NCBI GenBank assembly: GCA_025997675.1
Contig: BNUX01000005.1
Coordinates: forward strand, 1 to 64,000
DNA length: 64,000 nucleotides
Reading direction: 5' to 3'
Source: Spirochaetia bacterium
Lineage (GTDB): Bacteria > Spirochaetota > Spirochaetia > Treponematales > Breznakiellaceae
Shown here: positions 33,891 to 42,765 of the stretch, one piece after another
Layout: every line of letters begins with the position of its first letter
Position numbering within the stretch: the stretch's first letter is position 1
The notes under the pieces: model-generated
The model's input: only the letters and a program-made list of their open reading frames with translations
Databases searched by the model: none
Told to the model about the DNA's origin: nothing
Position numbers and translations under genes: made by a program

Positions 33891-34822
33891 GGGGGTATCG
33901 AATGCCCCGCCCCTGCAAGAACACGAAGCACTTCATCGACGGTTGCCACCGAATGGCCCGTTCCCTGTTTTGCCGCCGTGGCCGCCCCTGCGGCGTTGGC
34001 AAGGGCGGCGCTCGATTCAATATCCCATCCGTCAATATAGCCGCGCATAAATGCGGCGATAAATACGTCCCCGGCACCGGTGGTATCCAGCACCGTCACC
34101 TCAAACCCCGGATACCATCGCCCCGTCCCATCGGAAAAAATATAGCAGCCCCGTTCCCCGGCCTTAACCACCACCATACCTTGCAGCCTTTCCGCCAGAT
34201 CCTTCGCGGCATCCTCTGTTTTTAAGCCCCCGGCCAATTGCGCCGCCTCCGCGCCGGTAAGGACCAGAACATCGGTTAGGGCCAGTATGCTTGGGACAAG
34301 TTCCGGTTCAATCGCCAATGGGCCGGGATCAAAAAAAACCGTTTTATGAAGGGCCTTCGCTTTCCGCATAAAGGCCAGGGTCTTTTCCTGTGTTTCCTTT
34401 ACCGCAAACATATACCCCGAAAGGCAGACCACCCTGGTTTCGGCTAATAATGCATCGGTATTGATGGTTTGAACAAAACGGCCGTCCAGCATGGAGGCAA
34501 ACCCGTGGTTCCCCTGGGGATCATTCAATACGACTACTCCCAGCGTAGTATAGCCGTCCAGACATTCAATGCCGCCGGTATCGACCCCCTCCCGCTGATA
34601 CCCCTCAATGATTATCCTGCCGAAAGCATCGGCCCCCACAACTCCCATAGCGACAATATCCAGTCCCATACGGGAGGCCATAAACAGGGTATTCGCCCCG
34701 CCTCCGGGAACAATGCTTATACCGTATGCCCGGTTTGTCCGTCCCGCAAAGAGGGGCAGGGGTTCCGAAAGGACCACATTAATATCGCAAACGGGCAATG
34801 ACAGGTAGAGTATATCATGCAT
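33884..34822 (-). CDS. PfkB-family carbohydrate/nucleoside kinase
   Basis: 312 residues, start at [20 protein letters not shown] (ATG overlapping the macro-domain gene by eight bases). Motif 1: [17 protein letters not shown]. Motif 2: [18 protein letters not shown] with the catalytic Asp. Variation at motif 1 relative to ribokinase (GGGANT for GGKGANQ) argues against ribose; nucleoside, pseudouridine or another sugar is possible. Translational coupling to a macro-domain gene suggests a role around ADP-ribose or nucleoside-derived ribose. Its stop codon lies inside array 2. Confidence 0.83.
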   Translation of the reverse strand: MHDILYLSLPVCDINVVLSEPLPLFAGRTNRAYGISIVPGGGANTLFMASRMGLDIVAMGVVGADAFGRIIIEGYQREGVDTGGIECLDGYTTLGVVVLNDPQGNHGFASMLDGRFVQTINTDALLAETRVVCLSGYMFAVKETQEKTLAFMRKAKALHKTVFFDPGPLAIEPELVPSILALTDVLVLTGAEAAQLAGGLKTEDAAKDLAERLQGMVVVKAGERGCYIFSDGTGRWYPGFEVTVLDTTGAGDVFIAAFMRGYIDGWDIESSAALANAAGAATAAKQGTGHSVATVDEVLRVLAGAGHSIPPL

Positions 34823-35342
34823 TATAGAGCCGGAAACTTTCCTGATCAAAGCACACAAAGACTACTTTGGTGATACCCGGCGCGGACTTCAAGGTTTCCC
34901 GTACCGTCTCCATAGCAACTACGGCGGCCAGTTCCTTTGGATAGCCGTAAACCCCGGTGCTGATACCGGGAAAGGCGATGGAATGGAGCCCCGCTTCCTC
35001 CGCCAATAGCAGGCTCTTCCGGTAGCAGGACGCCAGGAGGGCCGGTTCGTTATGGGAGCCCCCATACCAGACCGGGCCTACGGTGTGGATAATCTTCTTG
35101 CAGGGCAGCTTATAGGCGCCTGAAATAACCGCGTCCCCCGCAGGACAGGGGCCGCCGGCAAGGTCCCGGCGCTTTTCGGCGATACGGCGGCACTCCGCCA
35201 GCAGTTCCGGCCCGGCGGCGCGGTGGATGGCGCCGTCTACCCCGCCCCCGCCCAGGAGGCTTGAGTTGGCGGCATTGACGATAGCGTCAACCGGGAGGGT
35301 GGTGATGTCGGCGAGGATGGCTTCGATAGTTTGGGTGGTCAT
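34815..35342 (-). CDS. Macro-domain protein (ADP-ribose hydrolase type)
   Basis: 175 residues, start [20 protein letters not shown]; a nine-residue longer reading lacks family similarity. Core motifs [19 protein letters not shown] (adenine/ribose loop) and [12 protein letters not shown] (phosphate loop) match the YmdB/AF1521 type that deacetylates O-acetyl-ADP-ribose or removes mono-ADP-ribose. The catalytic Asp equivalent ([13 protein letters not shown]) is present. Coupled with the downstream PfkB-family kinase gene. Confidence 0.92.
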   Translation of the reverse strand: MTTQTIEAILADITTLPVDAIVNAANSSLLGGGGVDGAIHRAAGPELLAECRRIAEKRRDLAGGPCPAGDAVISGAYKLPCKKIIHTVGPVWYGGSHNEPALLASCYRKSLLLAEEAGLHSIAFPGISTGVYGYPKELAAVVAMETVRETLKSAPGITKVVFVCFDQESFRLYNA

Positions 35343-35346
35343 AGGA

Positions 35347-35375
35347 TTACAATATAGTGTATTATGCATTATAGT
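35347..35375 (+). promoter_or_regulatory. icd promoter
   Basis: TTACAA (35347-35352), 17 bases, TATAGT (35370-35375), 20 bases before the icd ATG with its GGAGGAAC ribosome site. It starts five bases from the divergent macro-domain start. Confidence 0.6.
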
Positions 35376-35395
35376 AACCAGTCCCGGAGGAACCT

Positions 35396-36595
35396 ATGAC
35401 CGCACGGATACCTATGAAAAACCCTATCGCCGAGCTCGACGGGGACGAAATGACCCGGGTATTGTGGGCCCTGGTTAAGGAAAAACTGCTCCTACCCTAC
35501 GTGGATCTCAAAACCGAATACTACGACCTCAGCCTCTCAAACCGGGACGCCACTAACGACGCCGTTACCGCCGAATCCGCCCAAGCCATACTCCGCCTGG
35601 GTGTGGGGGTCAAGTGCGCCACCATCACCGCCAACGCGGCCCGCAAAACCGAATACAACCTGAAAGCCCTGTACCCCAGCCCCAACGCCACCATCCGTTC
35701 TATTCTGGACGGCACGGTGTTCCGCAAACCCATCGCCGTATCCTGCATTAGGCCCAGTGTTTCAACCTGGAAGAAGCCCATCGTCATTGCCCGTCATGCC
35801 TACGGTGATATTTACAAAAGCGCAGAAATGCTAATCCCCGGCCCCGGCACCGTAGAACTGGTGTATAGAGGCGCCGACGGCTCCGAAAAGCGGACGGTGG
35901 TGGCGGAGATGAAGGGCAGGGGCGTAGTTCTGGGGATGCACAACCTGGATGAATCGATTAAAAGCTTTGCCCGGGCCTGTTTCCTCTACGCCATCGATGA
36001 AAAACTCCCCATCTGGTTTTCCGCCAAGGATACTATTTCCAAAATCTACGACGGCCGTTTCAAGGCACTCTTCAATCAAGTATACGAAACTGAATTTAAG
36101 GACAAATGCGCCGCCGCCGGAATCACCTACTTCTATACCCTCATCGACGACGCGGTAGCCCGGGCGGTCAAGGGCGAGGGGGGCTTCCTCTGGGCCTGCA
36201 AAAACTACGACGGGGATGTGATGAGCGATATGGTTGCAAGCGCTGCGGGCAGCCTTGCCATGATGACCAGCGTCCTTAAATCGCCATCCGGGGCGGTGGA
36301 ATACGAGGCGGCCCACGGGACGGTACAGCAGCATTACTACCGCTGGCAGAAGGGTGAAAAGACCAGCACCAACCCGGCGGCCCTCATATTCGCCTGGACC
36401 GGCGCCCTGGCAAAACGGGCGGAACTGGATGGAAACCCGGAACTGGGGAGCTTTGCCAAACGGCTGGAACAGGCCGTCCTCGCCGCCATTCTGGCCGGGG
36501 ACATGACCGCCGATCTGGCCCTGCTGGCGGTTCCGGCCCCGGCGAAGGCACTGGATTCCCGGGAGTTTATTGACGCAGTAGCTAAGCGGATTTAG
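35396..36595 (+). CDS. icd: NADP-type isocitrate dehydrogenase
   Basis: 399 residues of the eukaryotic-like (type II) homodimeric class: NPIAELDGDEMTRVLW at the start, then SPNATIRSILDGTVFRKPI and RHAYGDIY, GFLWACKNYDGDVMSDMVA with metal-binding aspartates, and EAAHGTVQQHYYRWQKGEKT near the nucleotide site. Converts isocitrate to 2-oxoglutarate. In fermentative spirochaetes it is likely used for glutamate-family biosynthesis. GGAGG ribosome site six bases before ATG. Confidence 0.93.
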   Translation: MTARIPMKNPIAELDGDEMTRVLWALVKEKLLLPYVDLKTEYYDLSLSNRDATNDAVTAESAQAILRLGVGVKCATITANAARKTEYNLKALYPSPNATIRSILDGTVFRKPIAVSCIRPSVSTWKKPIVIARHAYGDIYKSAEMLIPGPGTVELVYRGADGSEKRTVVAEMKGRGVVLGMHNLDESIKSFARACFLYAIDEKLPIWFSAKDTISKIYDGRFKALFNQVYETEFKDKCAAAGITYFYTLIDDAVARAVKGEGGFLWACKNYDGDVMSDMVASAAGSLAMMTSVLKSPSGAVEYEAAHGTVQQHYYRWQKGEKTSTNPAALIFAWTGALAKRAELDGNPELGSFAKRLEQAVLAAILAGDMTADLALLAVPAPAKALDSREFIDAVAKRI

Positions 36596-36621
36596 GCGGG
36601 CACCGTGGGGCTCCCGTGATA

Positions 36622-36650
36622 TTGACGCAATAACCGCTATAAACTAATAT
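36622..36650 (+). promoter_or_regulatory. tRNA-Arg promoter
   Basis: TTGACG (36622-36627), 17 bases, TAATAT (36645-36650). 29 of 33 bases from the -35 onward are identical to a second promoter-like stretch at 47856. Confidence 0.7.
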
Positions 36651-36669
36651 TACATATAGTTAACGGAAT

Positions 36670-36743
36670 GCGTTTGTAGCTCACGTGGATAGAGCGACGG
36701 ACTTCGAATCCGTAGGTAGGGGGTTCGAGTCCCTCCAGACGCA
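36670..36743 (+). tRNA. tRNA-Arg (anticodon TCG)
   Basis: Acceptor arms GCGTTTG/CAGACGC pair over seven positions (one G-U). D-arm stem GCTC/GAGC. Anticodon stem ACGGA/TCCGT encloses CTTCGAA with anticodon TCG (36704-36706). T-stem GGGGG/CCCTC with loop TTCGAGT. CCA is not encoded. It decodes CGA. The integrase gene starts 132 bases downstream, so this gene is the probable left attachment site. Confidence 0.93.
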
Positions 36744-36746
36744 AAC

Positions 36747-36775
36747 GCTAATTTATTACGTTGTAAAGAATTAGC
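36747..36775 (+). terminator. Hairpin after tRNA-Arg
   Basis: GCTAATT (36747-36753) and AATTAGC (36769-36775) pair, followed by TTCTTGTT. Possible terminator, or part of the integrase arm-site region. Confidence 0.45.
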
Positions 36776-36875
36776 TTCTTGTTAAAAAGACTACTGGAAA
36801 AACCAGCGTCATCACTCTAAATCTAAGTTGGAATGAGTTACGGGAAAGCCCATATTCATTCAAATTGGAGGGGTT

Positions 36876-38180
36876 ATGCGACGGTTTTATTTATACCCAC
36901 GCAAAACAACAGGCGTTATTTACGCGGAAATCTTGGACCCGGAAACCGGGGAGCGGATCGCAAGCCGCAGTACCGGCACAAGTAACCGGGATGAAGCGGT
37001 CTTGAAAGTTGGGCAATGGCTTCGAGAGGGTATCCCCACGCGACGCCAGAAAGCCCGCCGGACGGTGGCAACCATAGGGGGGATTAAGAGCATCCTGGAA
37101 TCTATCGAAAAGACCCCCGACCTTGATACCGAGGCGGCGCTTCAGATAGCCAAGGCACTCAAGGATCGCAATCTGTTGGATTTCCCTATCGTAAAGGCCG
37201 GGAAAGGCGGAACTGATTTTCTCCGGTTTCTGGAAATATTTTGGACGTATTCCAGTTCTCCGTATGTGCGGGAAAAATTAGCTCACAAGCAGAATATCGG
37301 GAAGCGCCATTGTTACGATTCTATGCACCGGGTCTGGCTTTATTGGGAACCCGCTTTCAAGGACCGCCCCCTTAATAGCATAACCCGGCAGGATCTGAAA
37401 GATTTTTCCCTATCCCTGGCAGATAAAGGACTGGCATCATCGTCAATCAATAAAATTATGGTATGTGGTACCACCGTCCTTTCCTGGGCTTTTCGGGAAG
37501 GACACATACCCGTTGATCCTACCATTGGCCTAATCCGGTTTAGCGGTGAAGGAAAGAAACGCAGCGTACTAACACCCCAGGAGGCGGCGGCAGTGTTTAC
37601 GGTGGAATGGAAGGACAAGCGAGGATACGCCGGGAACCTGCTTTCTCTTACAACCGGGCTGCGGTCCGGGGAAATCCTGGCAATCCGACGGAGCGATATA
37701 GGGGAGATGATTCTGAGTGTAAATCATTCGTGGTCAAACCTGGACGGGCTTAAGGGAACCAAGACGGGAGAGGCGCGGCGCGTTCCCCTCTTGCCGGAAG
37801 TCCGGGGCTTGCTTATGGACTTGCTGGCAAAAAACCCCCACGCCGGTATTGAAGACCCGTTCGTTTTCTATGGTGTCCTTAAAGACAAGCCCATGGATCA
37901 AAAGTTTCTGATCAACGGATTGAAAGATGCTTGTACGAAGGCCGGAATAGATGCCGCCGGGCGCGGAATTGTATTCCATAGCTGGAGGCACTTTTATTCG
38001 GCGCGGATGGCGGATATGATGAAGCCCGAAGAGATCCGGAGAATCACCGGTCATCGGACCGAGGCAGTTTTCGAGCGGTACGCGGATCATATTGAGGTAG
38101 AAAACCTTAATAAAATGCGGGAAGCGGCGGCGGAAACCTTTGGGAATATCGTCAAGTTTCCCGAAAGGAAGGGGGCATAA
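36876..38180 (+). CDS. int: Tyrosine recombinase / integrase of the element
   Basis: Site-specific recombinase of 434 residues. N-terminal arm-binding region ~1-70, a SAM-like core-binding domain ~110-210 (LKDFSLSLADKGLASSSINK), and a catalytic domain with Arg in TTGLRSGEILAIRRSDI, H-x-x-R in FHSWRHFYSARM, GHR in ITGHRTEAVFERY and the nucleophilic Tyr in ERYADHI. All catalytic residues are present. ATTGGAGGGG ribosome site. It reads away from tRNA-Arg, as usual for elements integrated at a tRNA 3' end. Confidence 0.93.
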   Translation: MRRFYLYPRKTTGVIYAEILDPETGERIASRSTGTSNRDEAVLKVGQWLREGIPTRRQKARRTVATIGGIKSILESIEKTPDLDTEAALQIAKALKDRNLLDFPIVKAGKGGTDFLRFLEIFWTYSSSPYVREKLAHKQNIGKRHCYDSMHRVWLYWEPAFKDRPLNSITRQDLKDFSLSLADKGLASSSINKIMVCGTTVLSWAFREGHIPVDPTIGLIRFSGEGKKRSVLTPQEAAAVFTVEWKDKRGYAGNLLSLTTGLRSGEILAIRRSDIGEMILSVNHSWSNLDGLKGTKTGEARRVPLLPEVRGLLMDLLAKNPHAGIEDPFVFYGVLKDKPMDQKFLINGLKDACTKAGIDAAGRGIVFHSWRHFYSARMADMMKPEEIRRITGHRTEAVFERYADHIEVENLNKMREAAAETFGNIVKFPERKGA

Positions 38181-38181
38181 C

Positions 38182-38427
38182 ATGACAGCGGAAAGACTGG
38201 CAAAAAATGCCCTTATGGACTTCATGGAAAACAAGACGCGGGATTTTTACCCGGAGCAGGAATGGGGCTTTTATCGGGACTTGTTGGAATATGCGAAAAA
38301 CTATAAGCCGGATTTCTCCGGTTACATTCCGCCGGAGTACAAGGCCGTTGATGAAGTTTGCAAACGGGAGGGCTTTCACCTCCTCCCCGTACCCAGACAG
38401 GCGGCGGGAAGACCTGGCAGCCCATGA
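38182..38427 (+). CDS. Small hypothetical protein of the element
   Basis: 81 residues, begins MTAERLAKNALMDFMENKTR; acidic, helical and aromatic-rich (EQEWGFYRDLLEYAKNY). Starts two bases after the integrase stop, so cotranscribed; no distinct ribosome site other than GGGGG within int. Not recognised. A 10-base-stem hairpin follows at 38458. Confidence 0.55.
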   Translation: MTAERLAKNALMDFMENKTRDFYPEQEWGFYRDLLEYAKNYKPDFSGYIPPEYKAVDEVCKREGFHLLPVPRQAAGRPGSP

Positions 38428-38457
38428 AGCCGCCGATGTAAAGGAAAATTGACCTAT

Positions 38458-38491
38458 ACAGGCCCCTGCCGGTTATCGGAGAGGGGCCTGT
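38458..38491 (+). terminator. Rho-independent-like terminator after int operon
   Basis: ACAGGCCCCT (38458-38467) and AGGGGCCTGT (38482-38491) form a perfect 10-base stem with a 14-base loop. The following ATTAAAA is not T-rich on this strand, so strength is uncertain. Confidence 0.6.
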
Positions 38492-38564
38492 ATTAAAACC
38501 TTAGCAAAGTCTTTTCGTAATTCCTTATGCTATAAAGAAATGCTATGATAAAAAAAGTATAAAA

Positions 38565-39497
38565 ATGAGTAAAAAGGGCTTGACCTTAGCAAATTCGGAG
38601 TTGACAATAAAATCAACCCTGGCCGGGGAGCCTACTCTAAAAGGAGCGGATGGAAAGATGATGACAGCAGCGGCAGATAGGAAAGAACCCATGGGCAGAG
38701 CGCCCTGGGATAAAGAACTACCCAAAGAAAATGGAACCTATTCAGACCTGTTTGGATATTGTGAATTTAAAGATGGTAAATGGGGTCCATTCATAAAACA
38801 TGAACCCGGAAAATATGATGAAGTTTTCAAAAATTTCAACATCGATGGATTTTATAATTCATGGGTAAATGGGAAAATAGACGGCAAAAGAGCGCTTTTT
38901 GTGCTTCAATCGGCATTAGATATTCTTAGAAATAGACCGCAGACAAAACCAGATCTTGATTTTGAACAGGACGGTGAATTTTTATATTGCGCTTATTTAA
39001 TGCTTATCGTTTATAAAAAGATCCATGAACCACGGCGATGTACTCCTTTAATGATCCAATCTGAAATAGAAAAAACTTCTGATAGAATAGCCAAAATTCA
39101 AGATGGTATAATCCGAGAACGGCAACAGGCCCCCACGCTATCACCCGAAGGAAAAGGCGGCGCGGATGAAGAGTATAGGGAACCTGCTATATTGAAAAAC
39201 CCCTTTCTAAACACCATGAAAACAACTAATAGATCGGCATGGGAGAAATTCAACAAAGCCATAAATAAAATAATGGCATATAACGAAGCTAAGAAAAGAT
39301 TCAATTTTATGAATAGCAATAGAGGAGACGTTGCCTTTTTTTTCAAATTCATAGGATACAGCCAAGACTGGGGACTTATAGCAGAAAACATACTCTTCAA
39401 AAACGAAGAACTAAGCCGTTATCAATTATTAACCCTTTCAAAACCCGGACCTTCTGCGAAATGGGAAAAAGAGATTTCTATACCTTGTGGATTTTAA
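38565..39497 (+). CDS. Hypothetical protein, AT-rich
   Basis: 310 residues, MSKKGLTLANSELTIKSTL at the start; no motif recognised. Middle part is helical (VLQSALDILRNRPQTKPDL) with a variable hinge (~185-205), C-terminus RFNFMNSNRGDVAFFFKFIG. Codon use is clearly more AT-rich than the flanking chromosome, in line with transfer. No ribosome site is visible before 38565, and the first 13 codons contain the 21-base direct repeat also found at 43744, so the true start could be later. Cytosolic. Confidence 0.5.
   Translation: MSKKGLTLANSELTIKSTLAGEPTLKGADGKMMTAAADRKEPMGRAPWDKELPKENGTYSDLFGYCEFKDGKWGPFIKHEPGKYDEVFKNFNIDGFYNSWVNGKIDGKRALFVLQSALDILRNRPQTKPDLDFEQDGEFLYCAYLMLIVYKKIHEPRRCTPLMIQSEIEKTSDRIAKIQDGIIRERQQAPTLSPEGKGGADEEYREPAILKNPFLNTMKTTNRSAWEKFNKAINKIMAYNEAKKRFNFMNSNRGDVAFFFKFIGYSQDWGLIAENILFKNEELSRYQLLTLSKPGPSAKWEKEISIPCGF
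38579..38599 (+). repeat. 21-base direct repeat, copy 1
   Basis: Identical over 21 bases to 43744-43764; begins CTTGACCTTAGCAAATTC. A shorter match (ACCTTAGCAAA) also occurs at 38498. The pair brackets the excisionase/replication module of the element. Confidence 0.9.
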
Positions 39498-39618
39498 CCC
39501 GATTTAACTCAATTTTAACCCGGACGGGTTAATAAATAAGCAAAAACAGGGTTCATATTTTCCATGTAAAGCAAAGCAAAGATATATTTCTTTGCAATTA
39601 AAGCATGGAGGATATGAA

Positions 39619-39822
39619 ATGAAAAAACCCTTTACTATTCCGGAAATGGCAGAGCAGATCGGCGTGAGCGATATAACAATCCGCAGAATGATTTATGCCG
39701 GCAAAATTCCATACCGAAAAATCGGCGCCAGGTATTATTTCCTGGAGGATGATCTTTCTGAACTTATGGAATCGTCAAAACACCCTATGCGGAAGGACGA
39801 ACCCAATCCGGAGGCCGTATAG
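39619..39822 (+). CDS. xis: Excisionase-like MerR/HTH_17 DNA-binding protein
   Basis: 67 residues, MKKPFTIPEMAEQIGVSDIT, then IRRMIYAGKIPYRKIGARYYF: the winged helix-turn-helix common to excisionases and MerR-like small regulators, including the 'G-K-I-P-Y-R-K-I-G' wing. GGAGGATAT ribosome site selects this start over a longer one at 39592. Position after the integrase region fits a recombination directionality factor, but a regulatory role is equally possible. Confidence 0.72.
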   Translation: MKKPFTIPEMAEQIGVSDITIRRMIYAGKIPYRKIGARYYFLEDDLSELMESSKHPMRKDEPNPEAV

Positions 39823-40010
39823 TGATCGCCATACCCGCCGAAATTATCCGCAAATTGGAAGCTGAGACCACTGGATTGATCCATGGCGAGGCAAACCTTC
39901 GCATTATTTTCCATGATGGTCATATCCGGTACGTCATAGCCCGTGAACAAAGCATCGTTCCCGGAAAGTCTATGTCCGGGTCAGAGCAGCGGGGGCCAAA
40001 CAATGACTAA
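39822..40010 (+). CDS. Small hypothetical protein (YezD-like?)
   Basis: 62 residues from GTG overlapping the TAG of the excisionase gene. The central ANLRIIFHDGHIRYVIAREQ looks like the beta pair of YezD/DUF2292 proteins (x-x-I-x-x-H-D-G-x-x-x-x-I), a small fold of unknown role. Identification tentative. Confidence 0.45.
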   Translation: MIAIPAEIIRKLEAETTGLIHGEANLRIIFHDGHIRYVIAREQSIVPGKSMSGSEQRGPNND

Positions 40011-40245
40011 CACCCGCGAGTGCTCCCCTCTTGAAATAGCTTTCCCTGAAACACACATGGGATACAGGCCGGAGCCGCTCCCCACGGACGGCGAATACCG
40101 GGCGAAATTCAGAGAACTTTACGCCTATCACCTGAAACGGCACACGCCGGAGGACCGGGCGAAGGAATGCGTTACTGCTTATCTGACCAGTGCCTTATGG
40201 CCGGGGTTTGTCCCGCCTGACGGCAGTAAAGGGGGTGAGGTATGA
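40003..40245 (+). CDS. Hypothetical protein of the element
   Basis: 80 residues beginning MTNTRECSPLEIAFPETHMG; ATG overlaps the previous stop by eight bases, and its TGA overlaps the next ATG by four. Sequence is polar with no recognised motif; the C-terminal AKECVTAYLTSALWPGF may be a helix. Coupled translation with both neighbours suggests a role in replication control of the element. Confidence 0.5.
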   Translation: MTNTRECSPLEIAFPETHMGYRPEPLPTDGEYRAKFRELYAYHLKRHTPEDRAKECVTAYLTSALWPGFVPPDGSKGGEV

Positions 40246-40916
40246 ACGCCGGAGATAAAAATACCCCCCGGCGGGAACCAGGGGGGGTAGACGAAAGAAA
40301 AAAGCATTCAATTGATATTTCAAAGTTACCCCAACCTATAGAAAATGTCAATGTCCCGGAGTGCTTAACGGACCTTGAAAAGATCGTGTACCCAAAATTC
40401 TTTAATCATCTCGTCAATGGCGGCATGACCCCGTTGGATGTGGATGTTCTCCTGCTCAAAGCCTTTTTGCAATCTCGCCAAGAGGAGAAAGTAAACTTCA
40501 AGCCCGTGGCGGCGCTTACTGATACTGAGTTCAAAGAGCTTGCCGTAAAGGTTCGGAAAGAAAATAAAGGTACGCGGTTTTCCTTGCCGGAATACCTGGC
40601 CGCCGAAAACAACGCGTTTTTTGAACATTGCTTTCTGGCGGCGGTCTTGTCCGGGGCTGGCCCTGAGCCGGTTAGGCCCGAAATGTTTACCATCCCCGAG
40701 AGGCGGCTTATTTTCGAGGTGATGGTTCAGTTGAGGTCAATCAAAGCCCTTGGCGCCGAAACCCTCACGGCACTATTGCGGAATACCGGGAAGCTGGACC
40801 GGTGCGGCGGCGAGGCGTATATCCGCGAATTATCGAAACTCACCCTGGCAACACACAACGTTGAAAACGCGCGGGTTATTCTCTGGTCCTTCATCAAACG
40901 GAGGGCAGCGGCATGA
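40242..40916 (+). CDS. DnaB-N-terminal-domain-like replication protein
   Basis: 224 residues. The C-terminal ~75 residues (FTIPERRLIFEVMVQLRSIK, then LTALLRNTGKLDRCGGEAYI, RELSKLTLATHNVENARVIL) follow the pattern of the N-terminal domain of DnaB helicase, which mediates hexamer and primase contacts. The ATPase part is missing but the next gene, overlapping by four bases, supplies a RecA-fold ATPase, so the two together resemble a split replicative helicase. Residues 1-130 are unique. Confidence 0.55.
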   Translation: MNAGDKNTPRREPGGVDERKKHSIDISKLPQPIENVNVPECLTDLEKIVYPKFFNHLVNGGMTPLDVDVLLLKAFLQSRQEEKVNFKPVAALTDTEFKELAVKVRKENKGTRFSLPEYLAAENNAFFEHCFLAAVLSGAGPEPVRPEMFTIPERRLIFEVMVQLRSIKALGAETLTALLRNTGKLDRCGGEAYIRELSKLTLATHNVENARVILWSFIKRRAAA

Positions 40917-42175
40917 CGAAATTGGACGATCTGAAGCTGACCGAGACCGAACGGGAAAACTTTACGGAACGATGCGGGAAGTATGCCGAAGTCATGGAAC
41001 CGGAAGCAGCCGAACTCCAGGCTCTCGCCGATCTGCTAAAAGACCGGGAAGCGGTACAGGAGGCAAAAAAACCAGCGCCCCGGAAAACGTCCTGGACGGC
41101 ATCGGAAATACTTAGCCATGAATTCCCGCCGGTTCAATACATTGTACCTGGACTAATAACACCAGGGCTAACGATTCTGGCAGGAGCGCCGAAACTGGGG
41201 AAGTCCTGGCTTGCGCTCAATATGGCTATGGCCGTTTCGGATGGAGGCCGATTCATGGGGAAAATTGACGTTCAGAAATGTTCCGTTTTGTACCTCTGTT
41301 TGGAAGATACTGCCCGGCGCTTACAAGACCGGTTGCAAAAATTAAACGCAACACCCGTGGACAATCTGCAATTTATTCTTGAATGTCCTTCCGGGGCCGT
41401 GGGGCTTGCATCATATCTGCGGGAACATAAGGATACCCGGCTTGTCATCATCGACACCTGGGCACGTTTCAGTCTTATCCTGGATCAAAATGATTACGCC
41501 GAAACCACGCGCAAAGCCGGGGCGTTGAAATCCATAGCTGACGAATTGGATATTAGCATTGTGGTAATTCACCACACCCGCAAGAGCCTTGCCTCCGGCA
41601 TTACTACGGGGGACTGGATGGACGGCGTTCTCGGGTCCCAAGGATTGGCCGGGGCCGCAGATTCTACCATCGTACTAAAGCGGGCCCGCGGTGAGCGGCA
41701 GGCTGAACTGCTGGCCACCGGGCGGGACATCGAAGAACAAGCCCTGGTACTTACGTTCGACATTGATGCAGGTGGCTGGACTATTGAAGGGAATAAGCAG
41801 GAAATACTGGACGGACAAACTCAGCAACTTATCCATGATTGGCTTAGGGATAACGGGGCCAGCGGACCCAAGGCCATTCACAAGGGGCTTGTTGGTCAGG
41901 GATATACCGGGAAGCTCAACACCGTTCAAACGGTCCTTAGAAGAATGACCGAGGCAGAGAAGCTTCAATCATATAGCGGTGTTTATATCGTGCCTCCATT
42001 GCCCTCTACGCCCTCACAATCCTTTACAAACTTTACAGGCTTTACACCAAAACAGGGGGTAGAACCAATGGAAAAACCGCCTGTAGAGCCTCATATACCT
42101 GTAAAGGGTGTAAAGGATGTAAAGGATTCAACGGCTATCCCCTCCCCTTCTCCAGGGGCGGAAACACGGGAGTAA
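40913..42175 (+). CDS. RepA-like AAA/RecA-fold ATPase (replicative helicase type)
   Basis: 420 residues. ATPase core ~70-290: Walker A LAGAPKLGKSWLALNMAMA, SVLYLCLEDTARRLQDRL, Walker B RLVIIDTWARF, and the sensor-like VVIHHTRKS. This is the AAA_25/RepA group (RSF1010 RepA-like hexameric helicases and their phage relatives). After it a winged-helix-like region (~300-365; LIHDWLRDNGASGPKAIHKG) and a Pro-rich tail. With the DnaB-N-like gene it gives the element an autonomous replication module. Confidence 0.82.
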   Translation: MTKLDDLKLTETERENFTERCGKYAEVMEPEAAELQALADLLKDREAVQEAKKPAPRKTSWTASEILSHEFPPVQYIVPGLITPGLTILAGAPKLGKSWLALNMAMAVSDGGRFMGKIDVQKCSVLYLCLEDTARRLQDRLQKLNATPVDNLQFILECPSGAVGLASYLREHKDTRLVIIDTWARFSLILDQNDYAETTRKAGALKSIADELDISIVVIHHTRKSLASGITTGDWMDGVLGSQGLAGAADSTIVLKRARGERQAELLATGRDIEEQALVLTFDIDAGGWTIEGNKQEILDGQTQQLIHDWLRDNGASGPKAIHKGLVGQGYTGKLNTVQTVLRRMTEAEKLQSYSGVYIVPPLPSTPSQSFTNFTGFTPKQGVEPMEKPPVEPHIPVKGVKDVKDSTAIPSPSPGAETRE

Positions 42176-42258
42176 GGATTTTGGTTTCTACCCTGGCCGT
42201 ATAGCCGGGGATTTTATGAATGGGTATCGGAATTACCGATAGCCCGAAGGTGGTAATA

Positions 42259-42645
42259 ATGAATCAGGAAATGGACGAAGGGAACAAAGGCGCCCTTGAA
42301 ATGCTTAAAGAGTTTATCAACTCTGCGGATCAAAACGCACTCGAAGGAGAGCCGTCAATGACTTTGCGGGGGCGGTTAATCCTGGGTAAAGCCTATTCCG
42401 AACTTTCTAATGAAATTGGGCTGGAATCCGCCCGGGAAGGTCCGTACAAATTGGCGGCGGCGGCCCTCAATTCTCTTGAAACATACCGGGACGATCTAAT
42501 CCTCATCAATGACAGCCTCACGGGGATTAAAAAAACCGACCATATACCCGTGTCCGTTGAAAAAATACGAGCCGTTAAAACGGGATACCTCACCGCCCTG
42601 GGCAACCTGCGGGAGATGTTCGGGATATCCAGGGATAGCGCATAG
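42259..42645 (+). CDS. Hypothetical helical protein
   Basis: 128 residues, MNQEMDEGNKGALEMLKEFI; the start at 42259 has AAGGTGG upstream, better than 42220. All-helical prediction with repeated Ala/Leu (ALNSLETYRDDLILINDSLT). Not recognised. Located in the plus-strand module after the RepA-like gene. Confidence 0.5.
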   Translation: MNQEMDEGNKGALEMLKEFINSADQNALEGEPSMTLRGRLILGKAYSELSNEIGLESAREGPYKLAAAALNSLETYRDDLILINDSLTGIKKTDHIPVSVEKIRAVKTGYLTALGNLREMFGISRDSA

Positions 42646-42765
42646 CCCGTCCTGCCCTGTCCCTCCGAGGATGGGGTTATTTTGAGTAATGCATGAACGC
42701 CGACCGGGGAGCGTACGGGCATAGCCCGGACTCCGGCGGGAAAACAGACTGAGGAGAATTATTTT

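Noticed and set aside
33702-34040. Repeat peptide (MPYKLYA units) read from array 2
   Set aside because: Same reasons; downstream part is antisense to the PfkB gene.
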